Below, piece after piece: positions 49,301 through 56,441 of a stretch of DNA of 64,000 nucleotides. Both the position numbers and the translations under genes were made by a program. The notes under the pieces are model-generated. The model searched no databases, was not told the origin of the DNA, and saw nothing but the letters and a program-made list of their open reading frames with translations. This DNA comes from an uncultured Saprospiraceae bacterium. GTDB lineage: Bacteria > Bacteroidota > Bacteroidia > Chitinophagales > Saprospiraceae. The stretch covers positions 1 to 64,000 of the forward strand of contig CALLFA010000049.1 in assembly GCA_937997635.1 (NCBI GenBank), given 5' to 3'. Numbering within the stretch: the first letter of the stretch is position 1; every line of letters starts with the position of its first letter.

Positions 49301-49557
49301 TCTACTGAAGGTACATCTGTGTTACAGATTGCGATATTGTTAGCTATGGGACATTGGGAGTGTGCATTGAAGCTTAGGAATAGGACACCTATGCACACAA
49401 GTAAAGTCAGACGACAGAGGGTCTGTGAGATACTTTGGTAAGCGTATCCATTTTTTAATTTACTTAGAATAACATCTCTGTTCATAAAACATCCGATTGT
49501 GATGTAACATGTTCGTGTATACCAAATACTGGGGGATAGGTGAAGAGTTACCTTCAA
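40363..49557 (-). CDS. Giant secreted protein (3064 aa): ~15 N-terminal ~100-aa repeats, then the same Cys-rich/dockerin-like/cohesin-like/T9SS type A architecture as its two paralogues
   Basis: Repeats with 'C......(V/I)DLFxLLxGxxxGGxWxDxxxxG...F.P..L.pGxYxFxYxFxxxxxC'; 'NGVSTLDLVLIQNHIVGNRPFSDPYKIIASDVSNNGSLSASDIVILRKVLLGL'; cohesin-like 'ISLRGIQFSADFDDSLYELVNIES...GQLNVSWNHT'; tail 'IGPNPFINQTVINIIADSVEGESEMRILDESGRLVLKQ...MTKKIVCVQ'. Confidence 0.9.
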   Translation of the reverse strand: MKVTLHLSPSIWYTRTCYITIGCFMNRDVILSKLKNGYAYQSISQTLCRLTLLVCIGVLFLSFNAHSQCPIANNIAICNTDVPSVDLNSLLINEPPNGEWFWAGQGDSPAGFQDNNSIFDPVGMQPGAYTFGYTYSSFGQCIQDGTTFAIVNVMPAPNAGEGLTIQSCNESNLIALETLLVDAQQGGQWREGNNPAGGIFEASNSTFNPVGGKGKYDFIYSLDTGTCPVQEATVSINVISFIPDTGEASNRKICSDTPESVDLFSLLTGEDFGGVWTELPSNPQGGVFGSDGTFSVEGASIIPPNNVYGFTYSFPNCSGESIVYLTINERKNTGIANDRIVCTTATDIDLFDLLSGNPDSGGNWMAGQTAGFTAPSTFSPSSVAPGTYAFSYAFSDIEGCGVQETSVMIEVITQPSVGIDGDAYICRGGISTVNLFDVISNEEMGGQWTDMQSTLVIETPQEFDIQNLTDGIYQFEYQSNIYDGCVSSETSIATLIIEGEQPDPGPGGFVVSCNGIVDLTGQGAFIGSQGGNWVDIDQTGLDISDPTQVDAAALPIGSYTFAYQFEGPFGCHKSEATIMLEISADPPTLGQDVAVELCESMSTDLDLFSLLGETVKGGQWFDENNIEISNSLDLEQLQIDDVEHLSYTYEIGAAQSCTPVQMQLDLTIWELHSAGQDMSLQICAGEGTLRLFDVIPNIDSGGSWTITGANSNLLDLDAESGILDYSAANTGSYFVVYKQEQNGACAKQQSVLSLTISDEIQQLKRPLEIRLCEGSTNELNIVSIVEANGASAGGLFTLQQGNPDAFDRYSGVFNPRDLFAPQRFVIEYAFAGSCDLDPEVITIEITNELNAGISTNTTLCKDYLSSATINFFDQLQDFDTGGQWMDNDGSGLDLSDPTAVDLSNLGIGNYVFTYEFFGSEECELSDVTFVLSIVSAEPIQGYNKQLTLCEGDENVLDFNALLQIEQTGGNWVDVDNSGVDLTNPLAVHLSALDAGIFKYTYLIEVIGECSENVESSLLITIEEQNSAGSDTSFTLCGNVENLPAFALDTGGDIGGIWEPNTSNPPGSAFSNGMFIPANAFPGEYQFIYRFENGPDCINSESLVTVFVIDGVPQAAGLNQQILVCEGEVNTENLNDLLTNNSQLGGIFRPSIGTILPEDIQFNPQSGIIETTDLVAGDYVFEYTFESTLCGENTTVSDLTLVVEGSAVGTSGAYTICDHGDAIVDLSSILGIEETPLGGVWVDISGAYVDISNPHNVDFSFLPIGKYEFQLSVNNDQVACSPAEAIATVYVSAQPEAGNGSKHEICTFEEGDITIDLNTLLNAQDPGGQWSGPQPEDGGVFDPTSGLLQFTSVTTVRTYVYTYSFDFNETSPCQSEAAEIIIKVTNECAQSTPCLATQRFNSGSSWKADGSIDDTATSGGIVKCGIEGNFMTLEAPTYTYDPSAFEIEFNNNNYYNPHTGYLSSPSIPQVGEDIIWVNFDVRPLVSSFQLFLDDDEDLAWALYLSNSHIEGTNGQHTASGNCSSLTFIRSGLSSEFWQSIIIDEPDFSIPKNYYLAIWDRTTNVHIGDGPNGLIVNAFGTRMGCENTDDCIAPIVLSSPKITDLKNETYSVNIELGGLNGQLEAIDLTGKAISISAPVCLSNSSELTSNTRAEFELIYPYNTPYKIEVGVVNSPTCKNPKNNAECRSIIVAPPLKKLLIDCPSSSNRIFESFDQIPEPDYNAIQVISNCGSTNYDVNHGDIIRQTGPQSYEIERVFTVFSGCTFPGNSDDQYDSCSIFYQVEFEYIPHIESCGLACSSNGVNIGIDDECSAFIRPEILLEGDVRECLDNYYVVLSDPANNNALIPNPIGKQYIGKTIQAQVFELGQATDNSCWGTITLEDKKPPIIYCPEMDTISCHLPDPIKDISAWVEDACSSFTIEKRNVEIEDFTCDTNNSLRGKKTTTYVAIDNYNNESRPCEYTIIYKAFELNDIQFPADMHIACTDVASYDLNADDKPDPELTGYPRYQNHPISGSSGHCSLEIGFEDQIIPQCGHSYKIIRKWTLLDWCLPRGDAYNNPLFGYQVIQVVDEFGPIITCIDEVKSYDSDGINCGLSRLKIETPQIGYGCGSGNFTFEFAYRPVVEGESPYENLTKVDAFEQNGDYWINNMPGGRSWITCTAYDECGNETSCYYEVVIDDYNAPIPVCEENNSVTLSSDGKARVYAESFDNGSFDACSDVELSIKRLSLSECTDSTIIDFAPYVDFCCLDVSTDHQVMLQVEDSSGNKNTCTVNVSIVENVTPRFRTFPPDQTIYCHEDLDQKEMGNPTIDEDCAVYSIDYEDQYTTNQCKVGSVIRRWSLRNSQNVILDSYDQHIQVLIEIPFEMHPANWPSDYVSESDCNQDAVDPAITGSPTIDSLTLGCSLVVANHSDEEFLTDENACTKILRKWTVIDWCQYDESNLTSTKGIWSYTQKLEFHNSIPPQFEDNCMIKQFNGPTGDCSVAVEFTANVSDDCTPLNELKVEYKIEFQNGETTNGQGIKYASNVVPFGTHVITWYAEDQCGNLSSCQDTFAIIDDVPPTAICRGEITTVISGSTGDVEIWANDLDLSSADNCLDNELTYLIRVANSQDSLSPVLSFDCDDVGFQEVEVWVFDQQDNSDFCRSQIEIQANQACDPDSPVEGITDIQGAVMTSTNQFVEDVEIELYQPSIDAYYKDKTDQLGQYEFSGMSIGYNYQVTAQKEDDPLNGVSTLDLVLIQNHIVGNRPFSDPYKIIASDVSNNGSLSASDIVILRKVLLGLDENFPDNRSWKFVNSGQEFFDPLSPWPFSEFIDIEDLNEANAIKDFTAVKVGDVNDSASPSSRIKHVETRNSNKLTLIQSQTIKNSDVIVRFQPTEDISLRGIQFSADFDDSLYELVNIESRLKNFSSEHYHVQDGQLNVSWNHTTNQALDKDELLLVTFRRKAENIIGEVPVISLINSRLRGEIYTENYETRGLDIDLESSVNTAITVNIGPNPFINQTVINIIADSVEGESEMRILDESGRLVLKQTLSNKERHTITLSANQLNGPGVYLCQLISGAQKMTKKIVCVQ

Positions 49558-49589
49558 AGCTTAATAGGGGGGAGAAAGCTTGTTAAATC

Positions 49590-50270
49590 TCAGATTAGTT
49601 GATGGTCAATAGCAAACCTTATCAGGTTAACGGTGTTTTTTACATTTAGCTTACGCATTATATTTTTGCGATGGACACCTACTGTTTGGTGGCTAATGTA
49701 TAGTCTATCTGCTATTTCCTTATTGTTTAGAGCTTTGGTGATTAATTGAAGAATCTCCTGTTCTCTTTTTGTTAATTTTTGTTGAATGAGAAATCTGTCT
49801 TGAAAATGGTTTGATTTTACACCATTCACATGAACTTCTCCATTTGTTTTCTGAGGAGGTGTAATGTGGACGCCTTCGGAAAGGAAAGTATTGCCCATTT
49901 CCAATTCTGTAAAGCATTTCAAGATTTCTCTAGAGCTATTTTTCTTTGAATAAAAGCCATCTGCTCCACTTAGGAATGACTTTTTGACCAACTTATGATC
50001 TGTATATGAAGACACCACACAAATTTTTGTAGCTGGATTAGTTGACTTGACTTGGCCTATTATCTCCATGCTGTCTGGACTTGTAAAATTGATCTCCATG
50101 AAGAGAACATCGATATCCAGATCAACAACCATTTGCACAATGTCATTGGCGTCAGTAATGCTTTCCAGAAGATTTATTTGAGGTCCTTGCATACTTCTAA
50201 GCAGCGAACTAAATCCTTCTGAAAATAGCTTTTGGCTATCTGCAATTAATATGTTGAGTTGCGTTTTCAT
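49590..50270 (-). CDS. LuxR/NarL family response regulator with atypical receiver domain
   Basis: 226 aa; 'LNILIADSQKLFSEGF', 'DVLFMEINFTSPDSMEII' at the phosphosite, HTH 'KLTKREQEILQLITKALNNKEIADRLYISHQTVGVHRKNIMRKL'. Confidence 0.92.
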   Translation of the reverse strand: MKTQLNILIADSQKLFSEGFSSLLRSMQGPQINLLESITDANDIVQMVVDLDIDVLFMEINFTSPDSMEIIGQVKSTNPATKICVVSSYTDHKLVKKSFLSGADGFYSKKNSSREILKCFTELEMGNTFLSEGVHITPPQKTNGEVHVNGVKSNHFQDRFLIQQKLTKREQEILQLITKALNNKEIADRLYISHQTVGVHRKNIMRKLNVKNTVNLIRFAIDHQLI

Positions 50271-50370
50271 CTACAATAAAATCGGTTAGGTTATATAGAA
50301 TGATTTTTACTAATATGTTATTTTATGCAAATTAAATGCCAAAGTTGGGATACATAACATATTATCAATT

Positions 50371-51348
50371 TTATAAATATGATTTCACTTCGCTAATTGT
50401 GTGTTTACCGTCTATTGTAAGTGTATAGATAAAGCCAGGTTGAATGGAATATGCACCAATATCACCAGTCTTACTAATCGCAATATACCCAACTTGCAAT
50501 TCCTTATAATCTTGTTTTCTGACTATCCGCATCACCCCTTCTTCACAAGCTTCTTGAGCAGTCATTCCTTGTCTCATTAATTCAACAATCAAAAAAGAGC
50601 CAACTGATTTCAGGACTAATTCTCCCATACCAGTTGCTGTTGCTGCACCAATCTCATTATCAACAAATAATCCTGCTCCTACGACCGGGCTATCCCCTAT
50701 TCGACCAGGCATTTTATAGCCTAATCCACTCGTTGTGCATGCGCCAGCAAGATCAGCATTTGCATCAATGCCAAGAATCCCAATGGTATCGTGTAATTCA
50801 ATATTAATCTTTGGTTTATATTCTGACGTAACGAGCCATTCTTTCCATTCCTGCTTGGATTTCTCCGTAAGCAAGTTGGTTTTACTAAAACCAGAATCCA
50901 AGGCAAATTGTAAAGCTCCATCACCAGTTAACATAACATGCGGTGTATCTTCCATTACTTTTCTTGCTACTGAAACTGGATGCATGATGTGTTGTAATGC
51001 TGTGACCGCCCCGTAGTTTCCTTTACTGTCCATTATACAGGCGTCCAATGTCACATTACCATCGCGATCTGGTCGCCCTCCATAACCAACAGATTGGTCG
51101 TTGGGGTCTGCTTCAGGGATTCTTGCTCCTGCTTCAACAGCGTCAAGTATAGAATTGGAATTCTTTAATGAATCCCAAGCGGCCTGATTTGCTTTTTCAT
51201 TTTTCCAAGTAGATAATATGAATGGTAGAGTATTGTTATTTTGCACTGTATTTTCACAAGATTGAAGAAGTTGTATACCAGCTCCAACACCTATAGTTTT
51301 GTGTAAACTTTGTTTAAGAAAATGTCTGCGCCCTTTGTCGTTTTTCAC
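50371..51348 (-). CDS. N(4)-(beta-N-acetylglucosaminyl)-L-asparaginase (glycosylasparaginase, Ntn-hydrolase)
   Basis: 'HDTIGILGIDANADLAGACTTSGLGYKMPGRIGDSPVVGAGLFVDNEIGAATATGMGE' with autocleavage/catalytic Thr in HDT; Tat-like N-terminus 'KGRRHFLKQS'. Start uncertain: GTG at 51348 suggested; the ATG ORF extends to 51426 but overlaps the divergent acyltransferase. Confidence 0.9.
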   Translation of the reverse strand: MKNDKGRRHFLKQSLHKTIGVGAGIQLLQSCENTVQNNNTLPFILSTWKNEKANQAAWDSLKNSNSILDAVEAGARIPEADPNDQSVGYGGRPDRDGNVTLDACIMDSKGNYGAVTALQHIMHPVSVARKVMEDTPHVMLTGDGALQFALDSGFSKTNLLTEKSKQEWKEWLVTSEYKPKINIELHDTIGILGIDANADLAGACTTSGLGYKMPGRIGDSPVVGAGLFVDNEIGAATATGMGELVLKSVGSFLIVELMRQGMTAQEACEEGVMRIVRKQDYKELQVGYIAISKTGDIGAYSIQPGFIYTLTIDGKHTISEVKSYL

Positions 51349-51401
51349 AATGTATATACCTGATTTATGGGTGAAAATAAATAAAGATTTTAAGTAATCT
51401 A

Positions 51402-52289
51402 ATGAATAACAAAAAACATAAAGCAAATCTCACAGGAATCGCAGTTTTGCGACCTCTACTGCGTTTATTCAGCATAATTCCTATAGATGCACTCTACATT
51501 TTATCTCCTATTTTGAAGATTGTTCTCCAATATATTCCAAGCTATAGAAGGAATGTTATTTACGATAATCTGAGAAATAGCTTGGTCTATGAAGAGGATC
51601 AGACCATCCGAACATTACAATCTTCTTATTATTCACATCTGTCTGAAATCATACTGGAGAATCTCAAATTATTTTCCGGAAGTAAGCATTATTCAATGAG
51701 TTTTGAAATGGTTAATCCCGAAATCTTGAATGAAGCGTATGATAATAATCAAGATGTTATTGTTGTATCGGGACATTTGGGAAATTGGGAGTTAGGGTTT
51801 TCAGAAGCTGCAAAGTATGTCAAGCACAGCATATGCGGTATTTACAAGGAACAATCTAACCAAGAGTTTGATAAATACCTTAGAAATTTGCGTTCTCAAC
51901 GAGGCTTACAACTCGTTAAAGAAAGTCAATTCATCAGAACCATTTTATCAGATAAATCGAAACCCAGGCTTTTTCTGCTCATACCAGATCAAAACCCACG
52001 TCAAAATAAAAGCATCAGGTTTTTTAATTTTCTCAATCAACGAACTCCTTTCAGCAATAGTCTTGAAAAAATTGCCCTCAAATACGAATTACCAGTGCTG
52101 TACGCTGATATCATCAAATTGAAAAGAGGGAAGTATCAAGCACAATTAAGCTGGATACATGATGGAAAAGCGGGTCGAGAGATTAATATAACAGAACAAT
52201 ATTCTAAATTACTGGAAAGAAATATTCTCTCGGATCCATCTATTTGGCTGTGGTCGCATCGAAGGTGGAAGCATGTGCATGATGTTTAA
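51402..52289 (+). CDS. Lysophospholipid/lipid A biosynthesis acyltransferase (LpxL/HtrB family)
   Basis: 295 aa; 'VIVVSGHLGNWELGFSEA', 'LFLLIPDQNPRQNKSIRFFNFLNQRTPFSNSLEKIALKYELPVLYADI', 'DPSIWLWSHRRWKH'. Confidence 0.93.
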   Translation: MNNKKHKANLTGIAVLRPLLRLFSIIPIDALYILSPILKIVLQYIPSYRRNVIYDNLRNSLVYEEDQTIRTLQSSYYSHLSEIILENLKLFSGSKHYSMSFEMVNPEILNEAYDNNQDVIVVSGHLGNWELGFSEAAKYVKHSICGIYKEQSNQEFDKYLRNLRSQRGLQLVKESQFIRTILSDKSKPRLFLLIPDQNPRQNKSIRFFNFLNQRTPFSNSLEKIALKYELPVLYADIIKLKRGKYQAQLSWIHDGKAGREINITEQYSKLLERNILSDPSIWLWSHRRWKHVHDV

Positions 52290-52408
52290 TAAGTATCAAG
52301 GGCAAGTATCAAAAGAATTTAGGCGTTGCTGCAGGCGTCTCGCCTCAGCGGTAGGATTGGCTTGTTTGCTACACGAGCCATCTAGCCTCGGCAGAAAGTA
52401 GAAGCATA

Positions 52409-54313
52409 CTACTCCTTAACGAGTTTTAAAACAGTGAAGTTAATGCCTTGCTCTATGACAATATTGTAAAGGCCTTTGCTCAGACCATTAAGGACATCGT
52501 AGCTAAAAAAGTTATTTCCCTCTTGTAAGGTTTTCTGGTCTACAAATACTGTCCGTCCTGCATTGTCGATGATTCTAAGATTCATATTAGATAAGTCCTC
52601 AGCGAAGACTTTAAGATTAAACACGCCAGCTGTTGGATTAGGATACACCTCAGCTGCAAGTTGGATTTCTTCAATATCTGGACCTGTAGGAATTTGATTA
52701 TAAGGCATCGCTGAAAACACATTTTCTTGCATAATGTCTATATCTGTGTTACGCATGATGATGTCTCTAAAGCTGGTATTAAGTATGAGTTCTTTCTCTT
52801 TAGCAGTCAGAGCTGGATCATTTTCAAAATAAAATCTGTCACTATCTCTCAGTAATTGAAATTGACGCATCATAATGATCATAATAGTCTGACCAAATAG
52901 TGCATCTGGCATCGGTTCTTCAGCCAACATGCCTACCCATGAATCGATGTTGTCTACTGAATCGTACGCTGAGCTTATAAGGGCTGCTTCATCTTCATCA
53001 CCAGTAATGTCATAAAACGTATTCACTAATGGCAAGCCAAAATTTTCTCTTACAGTATTAAAATCTGGAATACCACGCTCTCTTCCTCTATTGATGTTAA
53101 TTGCTGCTAGATCCAACCCACCACCAGTACCTGGAGGTCCAAATAAGAAGTTTCGAACATCATCTATCACGCGGCAATCCATTGCTTGTTGGACTTGAGT
53201 TGCCATTCCTTGAAAGTAAGGGTCTATTCCATCAGCTATTAAAATGGACGCTGGATTGAAAAACGCATCCCTCAAGGAGATGTGTCCTCTTGGTAATACC
53301 TCACCATCGGCATTGATTCGAATGATGTTGCTATTGATCAATGTATGACCTAATCTAAATGCAGAAGCAGAGAATACATTAAATATTCCTGGCTCTAATT
53401 GCTCTTGGTAGCCATTGTAGTTTGGAAGATTTACTCCCATGCTTGGCAGCCATTCATTAAAAACTATATTTTGGAAATAAGCAGACACATGTCTTCGTGC
53501 TTTTTGAAACAGTTGTTCATCTGTCAAAGATGGGTCATCAGCTTTAAATTCATCGCATAATCTATTGTGTTCTTTGACAAACAACGTATGCATAGCAATC
53601 AACAATGGATTTTCATTCGCTCTTATATCACCAGCAACAAACAGCTTGGTGTTTGTACGTGTATCATTTGCCATGAATGGTGCAGATTCATCTTTTGCAC
53701 CATTGAATTCATTATTTACAGTATTCCAAGGCAGTAGATCTCCTTTGGATACTTTCAGCTTTCCATCCACTTTAGATCTTAACCAATCTGCTCTTTCTTC
53801 ATCTGACCCATAGACTGCCGAAGCATCGAGAAAGCCTGTTATCAAATTCACGTGTTCGCGTGGATTCTCAATAGATGTGCCAGTACCGTGAGCAGCTTCG
53901 GATCTGAGCATACTTATTTTACTTCCTTCTGCGAAAAATTCATCTCCCGCTAATACTTCAATTGATGCATCTTCAGCAAAATCTCCTTCAACGAGGGTGA
54001 TGTCATGATCAACAAACTGCCCAAAAACCCAAACAAAATCACTTAAATTGCCTTTATCGAAGATGACATCTTCCTGATCAAAAATAAGGTTGCTGATTTG
54101 ACGAGGGTTCATTCGATCCTGACCACCCATTTCACTTATGCCATCTGCATACCCATACTCGGTCACCCTGAGCAAATTTGCACCATTAGCACCTAGCTCT
54201 GAATTTTGGTTATTGTTAGAACCATCGACATTTTGATATACTTGAGAAAAACCTACTTGCGTATGAATAATGCAAGAGAAAATAAACAGGCAGTAAAATC
54301 GGATTACACACAT
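52409..54313 (-). CDS. Animal-type heme peroxidase family protein with T9SS type A sorting domain
   Basis: 634 aa; 'FVWVFGQFVDHDITLVEGD', 'LITGFLDASAVYGSDEERADWLRS', 'LLIAMHTLFVKEHNRLCDEF', 'AFRLGHTLI', 'GLDLAAININRGRERGIPDFNTVRE'; tail 'VYPNPTAGVFNLKVFAEDLSNMNLRIIDNAGRTVF...GLYNIVIEQGINFTVLKLVKE'. Confidence 0.94.
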   Translation of the reverse strand: MCVIRFYCLFIFSCIIHTQVGFSQVYQNVDGSNNNQNSELGANGANLLRVTEYGYADGISEMGGQDRMNPRQISNLIFDQEDVIFDKGNLSDFVWVFGQFVDHDITLVEGDFAEDASIEVLAGDEFFAEGSKISMLRSEAAHGTGTSIENPREHVNLITGFLDASAVYGSDEERADWLRSKVDGKLKVSKGDLLPWNTVNNEFNGAKDESAPFMANDTRTNTKLFVAGDIRANENPLLIAMHTLFVKEHNRLCDEFKADDPSLTDEQLFQKARRHVSAYFQNIVFNEWLPSMGVNLPNYNGYQEQLEPGIFNVFSASAFRLGHTLINSNIIRINADGEVLPRGHISLRDAFFNPASILIADGIDPYFQGMATQVQQAMDCRVIDDVRNFLFGPPGTGGGLDLAAININRGRERGIPDFNTVRENFGLPLVNTFYDITGDEDEAALISSAYDSVDNIDSWVGMLAEEPMPDALFGQTIMIIMMRQFQLLRDSDRFYFENDPALTAKEKELILNTSFRDIIMRNTDIDIMQENVFSAMPYNQIPTGPDIEEIQLAAEVYPNPTAGVFNLKVFAEDLSNMNLRIIDNAGRTVFVDQKTLQEGNNFFSYDVLNGLSKGLYNIVIEQGINFTVLKLVKE

Positions 54314-54709
54314 CTTTCTTAGTATAGACTGTAAATATAATGAAAAAGGCTTATTTCATCAGTTTGCAAGCTTCAATATGGCCAGAAAATTTGGCATTTT
54401 ATTGAAGTGCCACGATAAAATGGAACTAAAAGAACAGAATGACATAAATAAAAATTGATATACAATACTTCTCTAAAGTGTAATTTATTAAAATTCAATT
54501 TATTAAATATAAATTTGTATTGATGTATTGTTAAAATTTCTAATTGAATACTAATGTCAGATTAAAGCAATAATCGAGGTATTTTTAACATTAGTAATGG
54601 AGAATTATCATTCATTCGATTCATGATTAATCAATTAACAGAGTCTCTAGTAATCACTTCATAAATATTCATCATATTTACATATGACACAGTTTAAACC
54701 CATATTGAT

Positions 54710-55498
54710 TTGACATTAAAGAGATTCCTTATTCACTTGGCACTGATGATCTTATTCTTTACGATCATACTTTATGGTACGATGTGCAGTTTGAAACAAT
54801 ACACGAATCATGGTCAAAAGTTAGAGTTGCCGAGTTATATTGACAAGCATATTGATTATGCTCAGAATGATGCAGAAGATCGAGGCTTTCAGATTGTCAT
54901 TAATGATTCCATCCACAAGGTAGGAATCCCTGGAGGACAAATTTTAATTCAGAATCCTAAGCCAAATTCCTTTGTAAAAGAGAACAGGAAGGTCTATGTC
55001 ACTACATCTAAGTACGTCCCAGACAACTTCAAAAGCGAATATTTAGGTAGAATTTATGGTTCGCCATTTTATATGAAGGAAAGAGAGCTTAGGCGCCAAG
55101 ACATCTATTCTAATGTCATCGACAGGAAATACGACAGAGGTGAGCCTGATATGATCTTAGAAGCCTATTATAAAGGAAAACCTCTATTAAATCCAAACAA
55201 TCAGACGATTGATAACATCAATATCCCGAAAGGTGAAACAATTGATTTTGTTATAAGTACTAATGAAGGTGGAGAAACTGAGCTACCAAATCTTGTTTGC
55301 AAAACGATTAGTGCGGCAAAATGGATTATAGAGTTTTCAAAGCTAAATCTCAACATTGTGGAGGAAGGGGTCATCAGCGATATGTCCAACGCCTATATAG
55401 TTAAACAAGAGCCTTCTCTTAATGATATGATCAACATACCAATGGGAGAAACCATTGTTGTTCACATTTCTCAGCAGAAACCAACAGGGTGTCCTTAG
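54710..55498 (+). CDS. PASTA domain-containing membrane-anchored protein
   Basis: 262 aa; single N-terminal TM, then PASTA-like units 'LELPSYIDKHIDYAQNDAEDRGFQIVIND...GGQILIQNPKPNSFVKENRKVYVTTS' and 'ELPNLVCKTISAAKWIIEFSKLNLNIVEEG...AYIVKQEPSLNDMINIPMGETIVVHIS'. Start codon not certain (track start is not necessarily ATG-supported). Confidence 0.8.
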   Translation: MTLKRFLIHLALMILFFTIILYGTMCSLKQYTNHGQKLELPSYIDKHIDYAQNDAEDRGFQIVINDSIHKVGIPGGQILIQNPKPNSFVKENRKVYVTTSKYVPDNFKSEYLGRIYGSPFYMKERELRRQDIYSNVIDRKYDRGEPDMILEAYYKGKPLLNPNNQTIDNINIPKGETIDFVISTNEGGETELPNLVCKTISAAKWIIEFSKLNLNIVEEGVISDMSNAYIVKQEPSLNDMINIPMGETIVVHISQQKPTGCP

Positions 55499-55697
55499 AA
55501 ATATTTTAAGAAAAAGCCATATATTTATAGACATTCGAACGTTTATTCTATTTATCTGTCGTGTAGAGGCATCTTACTCAATTTTTTAGAAATGTTAAAT
55601 TTATTAAGGAATTTGGTGACTGATTTAGAGAAAGGGCGTCAGAATCTGTGTTAGACAAACATATTTCACAAAATAAATAATAATAAATCTCACTAAA

Positions 55698-56357
55698 ATG
55701 AATGTAGTTGAAGCAATACGCGGATCATTAACAAATACTTTTAATGGTTTCGCAGAATTTATCCCAAAATTATTCGGAGCCCTTATTATCCTTCTTATTG
55801 GTTGGTTGATTGCAAGAGCTATCAAGTTTGCATTATCCAAAGTCCTTAAGGCTGTCAATTTCGATTCTTTAACAGAAAAAGTAGGAATCAATGGTTATAT
55901 GGCTAAAGCAGGTCTTAAAGCAAGAGGCTCAGATTTGATCGCGAAATTGGGTTACTGGATCGTTATGTTTACAGTACTTACCTTATTTTTTAACTCTTTA
56001 GGTCTAGAATCTGTTTCTGGTCTATTACAGGATGTTATAAACTTTATCCCGAACATTATTGTCGCTTGTATCCTTCTTGTTATTGGAATGTATTTAGCTC
56101 AATTTGTACAAGGTTTAGCTGAAGGTGCGTTAAAAGCAGGTGGATTCTCAAACCCTGGTTTGGTCGGTAAAATCGCTTACGGAGCTGTTATGTTCTTGAC
56201 TGTTACATTGGTTCTTAATCAATTAAGCATCGGTGATGGTATCCTTGATAAAATCATTTCAATTGTACTAGGTGCTCTTGGTTTAGGTTTATCAATTGCA
56301 TTTGGTTTAGGTGGTGTTGATTGGGCTAAAAAGACAATCAATAATATTGGAAAGTAA
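55698..56357 (+). CDS. Small mechanosensitive-channel-like TM-helix repeat protein
   Basis: 219 aa; 'FIPKLFGALIILLIGWLIARAIKFALSKVLKAVNFDSL', 'FIPNIIVACILLVIGMYLAQFVQGLAEGAL', 'GLGLSIAFGLGGVDWAKKTI'. Confidence 0.88.
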   Translation: MNVVEAIRGSLTNTFNGFAEFIPKLFGALIILLIGWLIARAIKFALSKVLKAVNFDSLTEKVGINGYMAKAGLKARGSDLIAKLGYWIVMFTVLTLFFNSLGLESVSGLLQDVINFIPNIIVACILLVIGMYLAQFVQGLAEGALKAGGFSNPGLVGKIAYGAVMFLTVTLVLNQLSIGDGILDKIISIVLGALGLGLSIAFGLGGVDWAKKTINNIGK

Positions 56358-56376
56358 TCCACGTTGAAAATATATT

Positions 56377-56412
56377 AAAGCCCTGTGAGTCTTACTCGCA
56401 GGGCTTTTTTTA
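56377..56412 (+). terminator. Strong rho-independent terminator after 55698-56357
   Basis: AAAGCCCTGTGAGT-CTT-ACTCGCAGGGCTTT followed by TTTT; 14-bp stem with one GU. Confidence 0.92.
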
Positions 56413-56441
56413 TGTCAAAAATTAAAAACTGGTATATGCGT

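Noticed and set aside
51349-51426. Upstream ATG extension of the glycosylasparaginase
   Set aside because: Would overlap the divergent acyltransferase start and precede the Tat-like 'RRHFLK' signal by 33 residues; a later start is more likely.
52321-52405. GC-richer intergenic stretch with short AGGCG-TCT-CGCCT palindrome after the acyltransferase
   Set aside because: Stem only 5 bp, no T tract and no second copy in the window.
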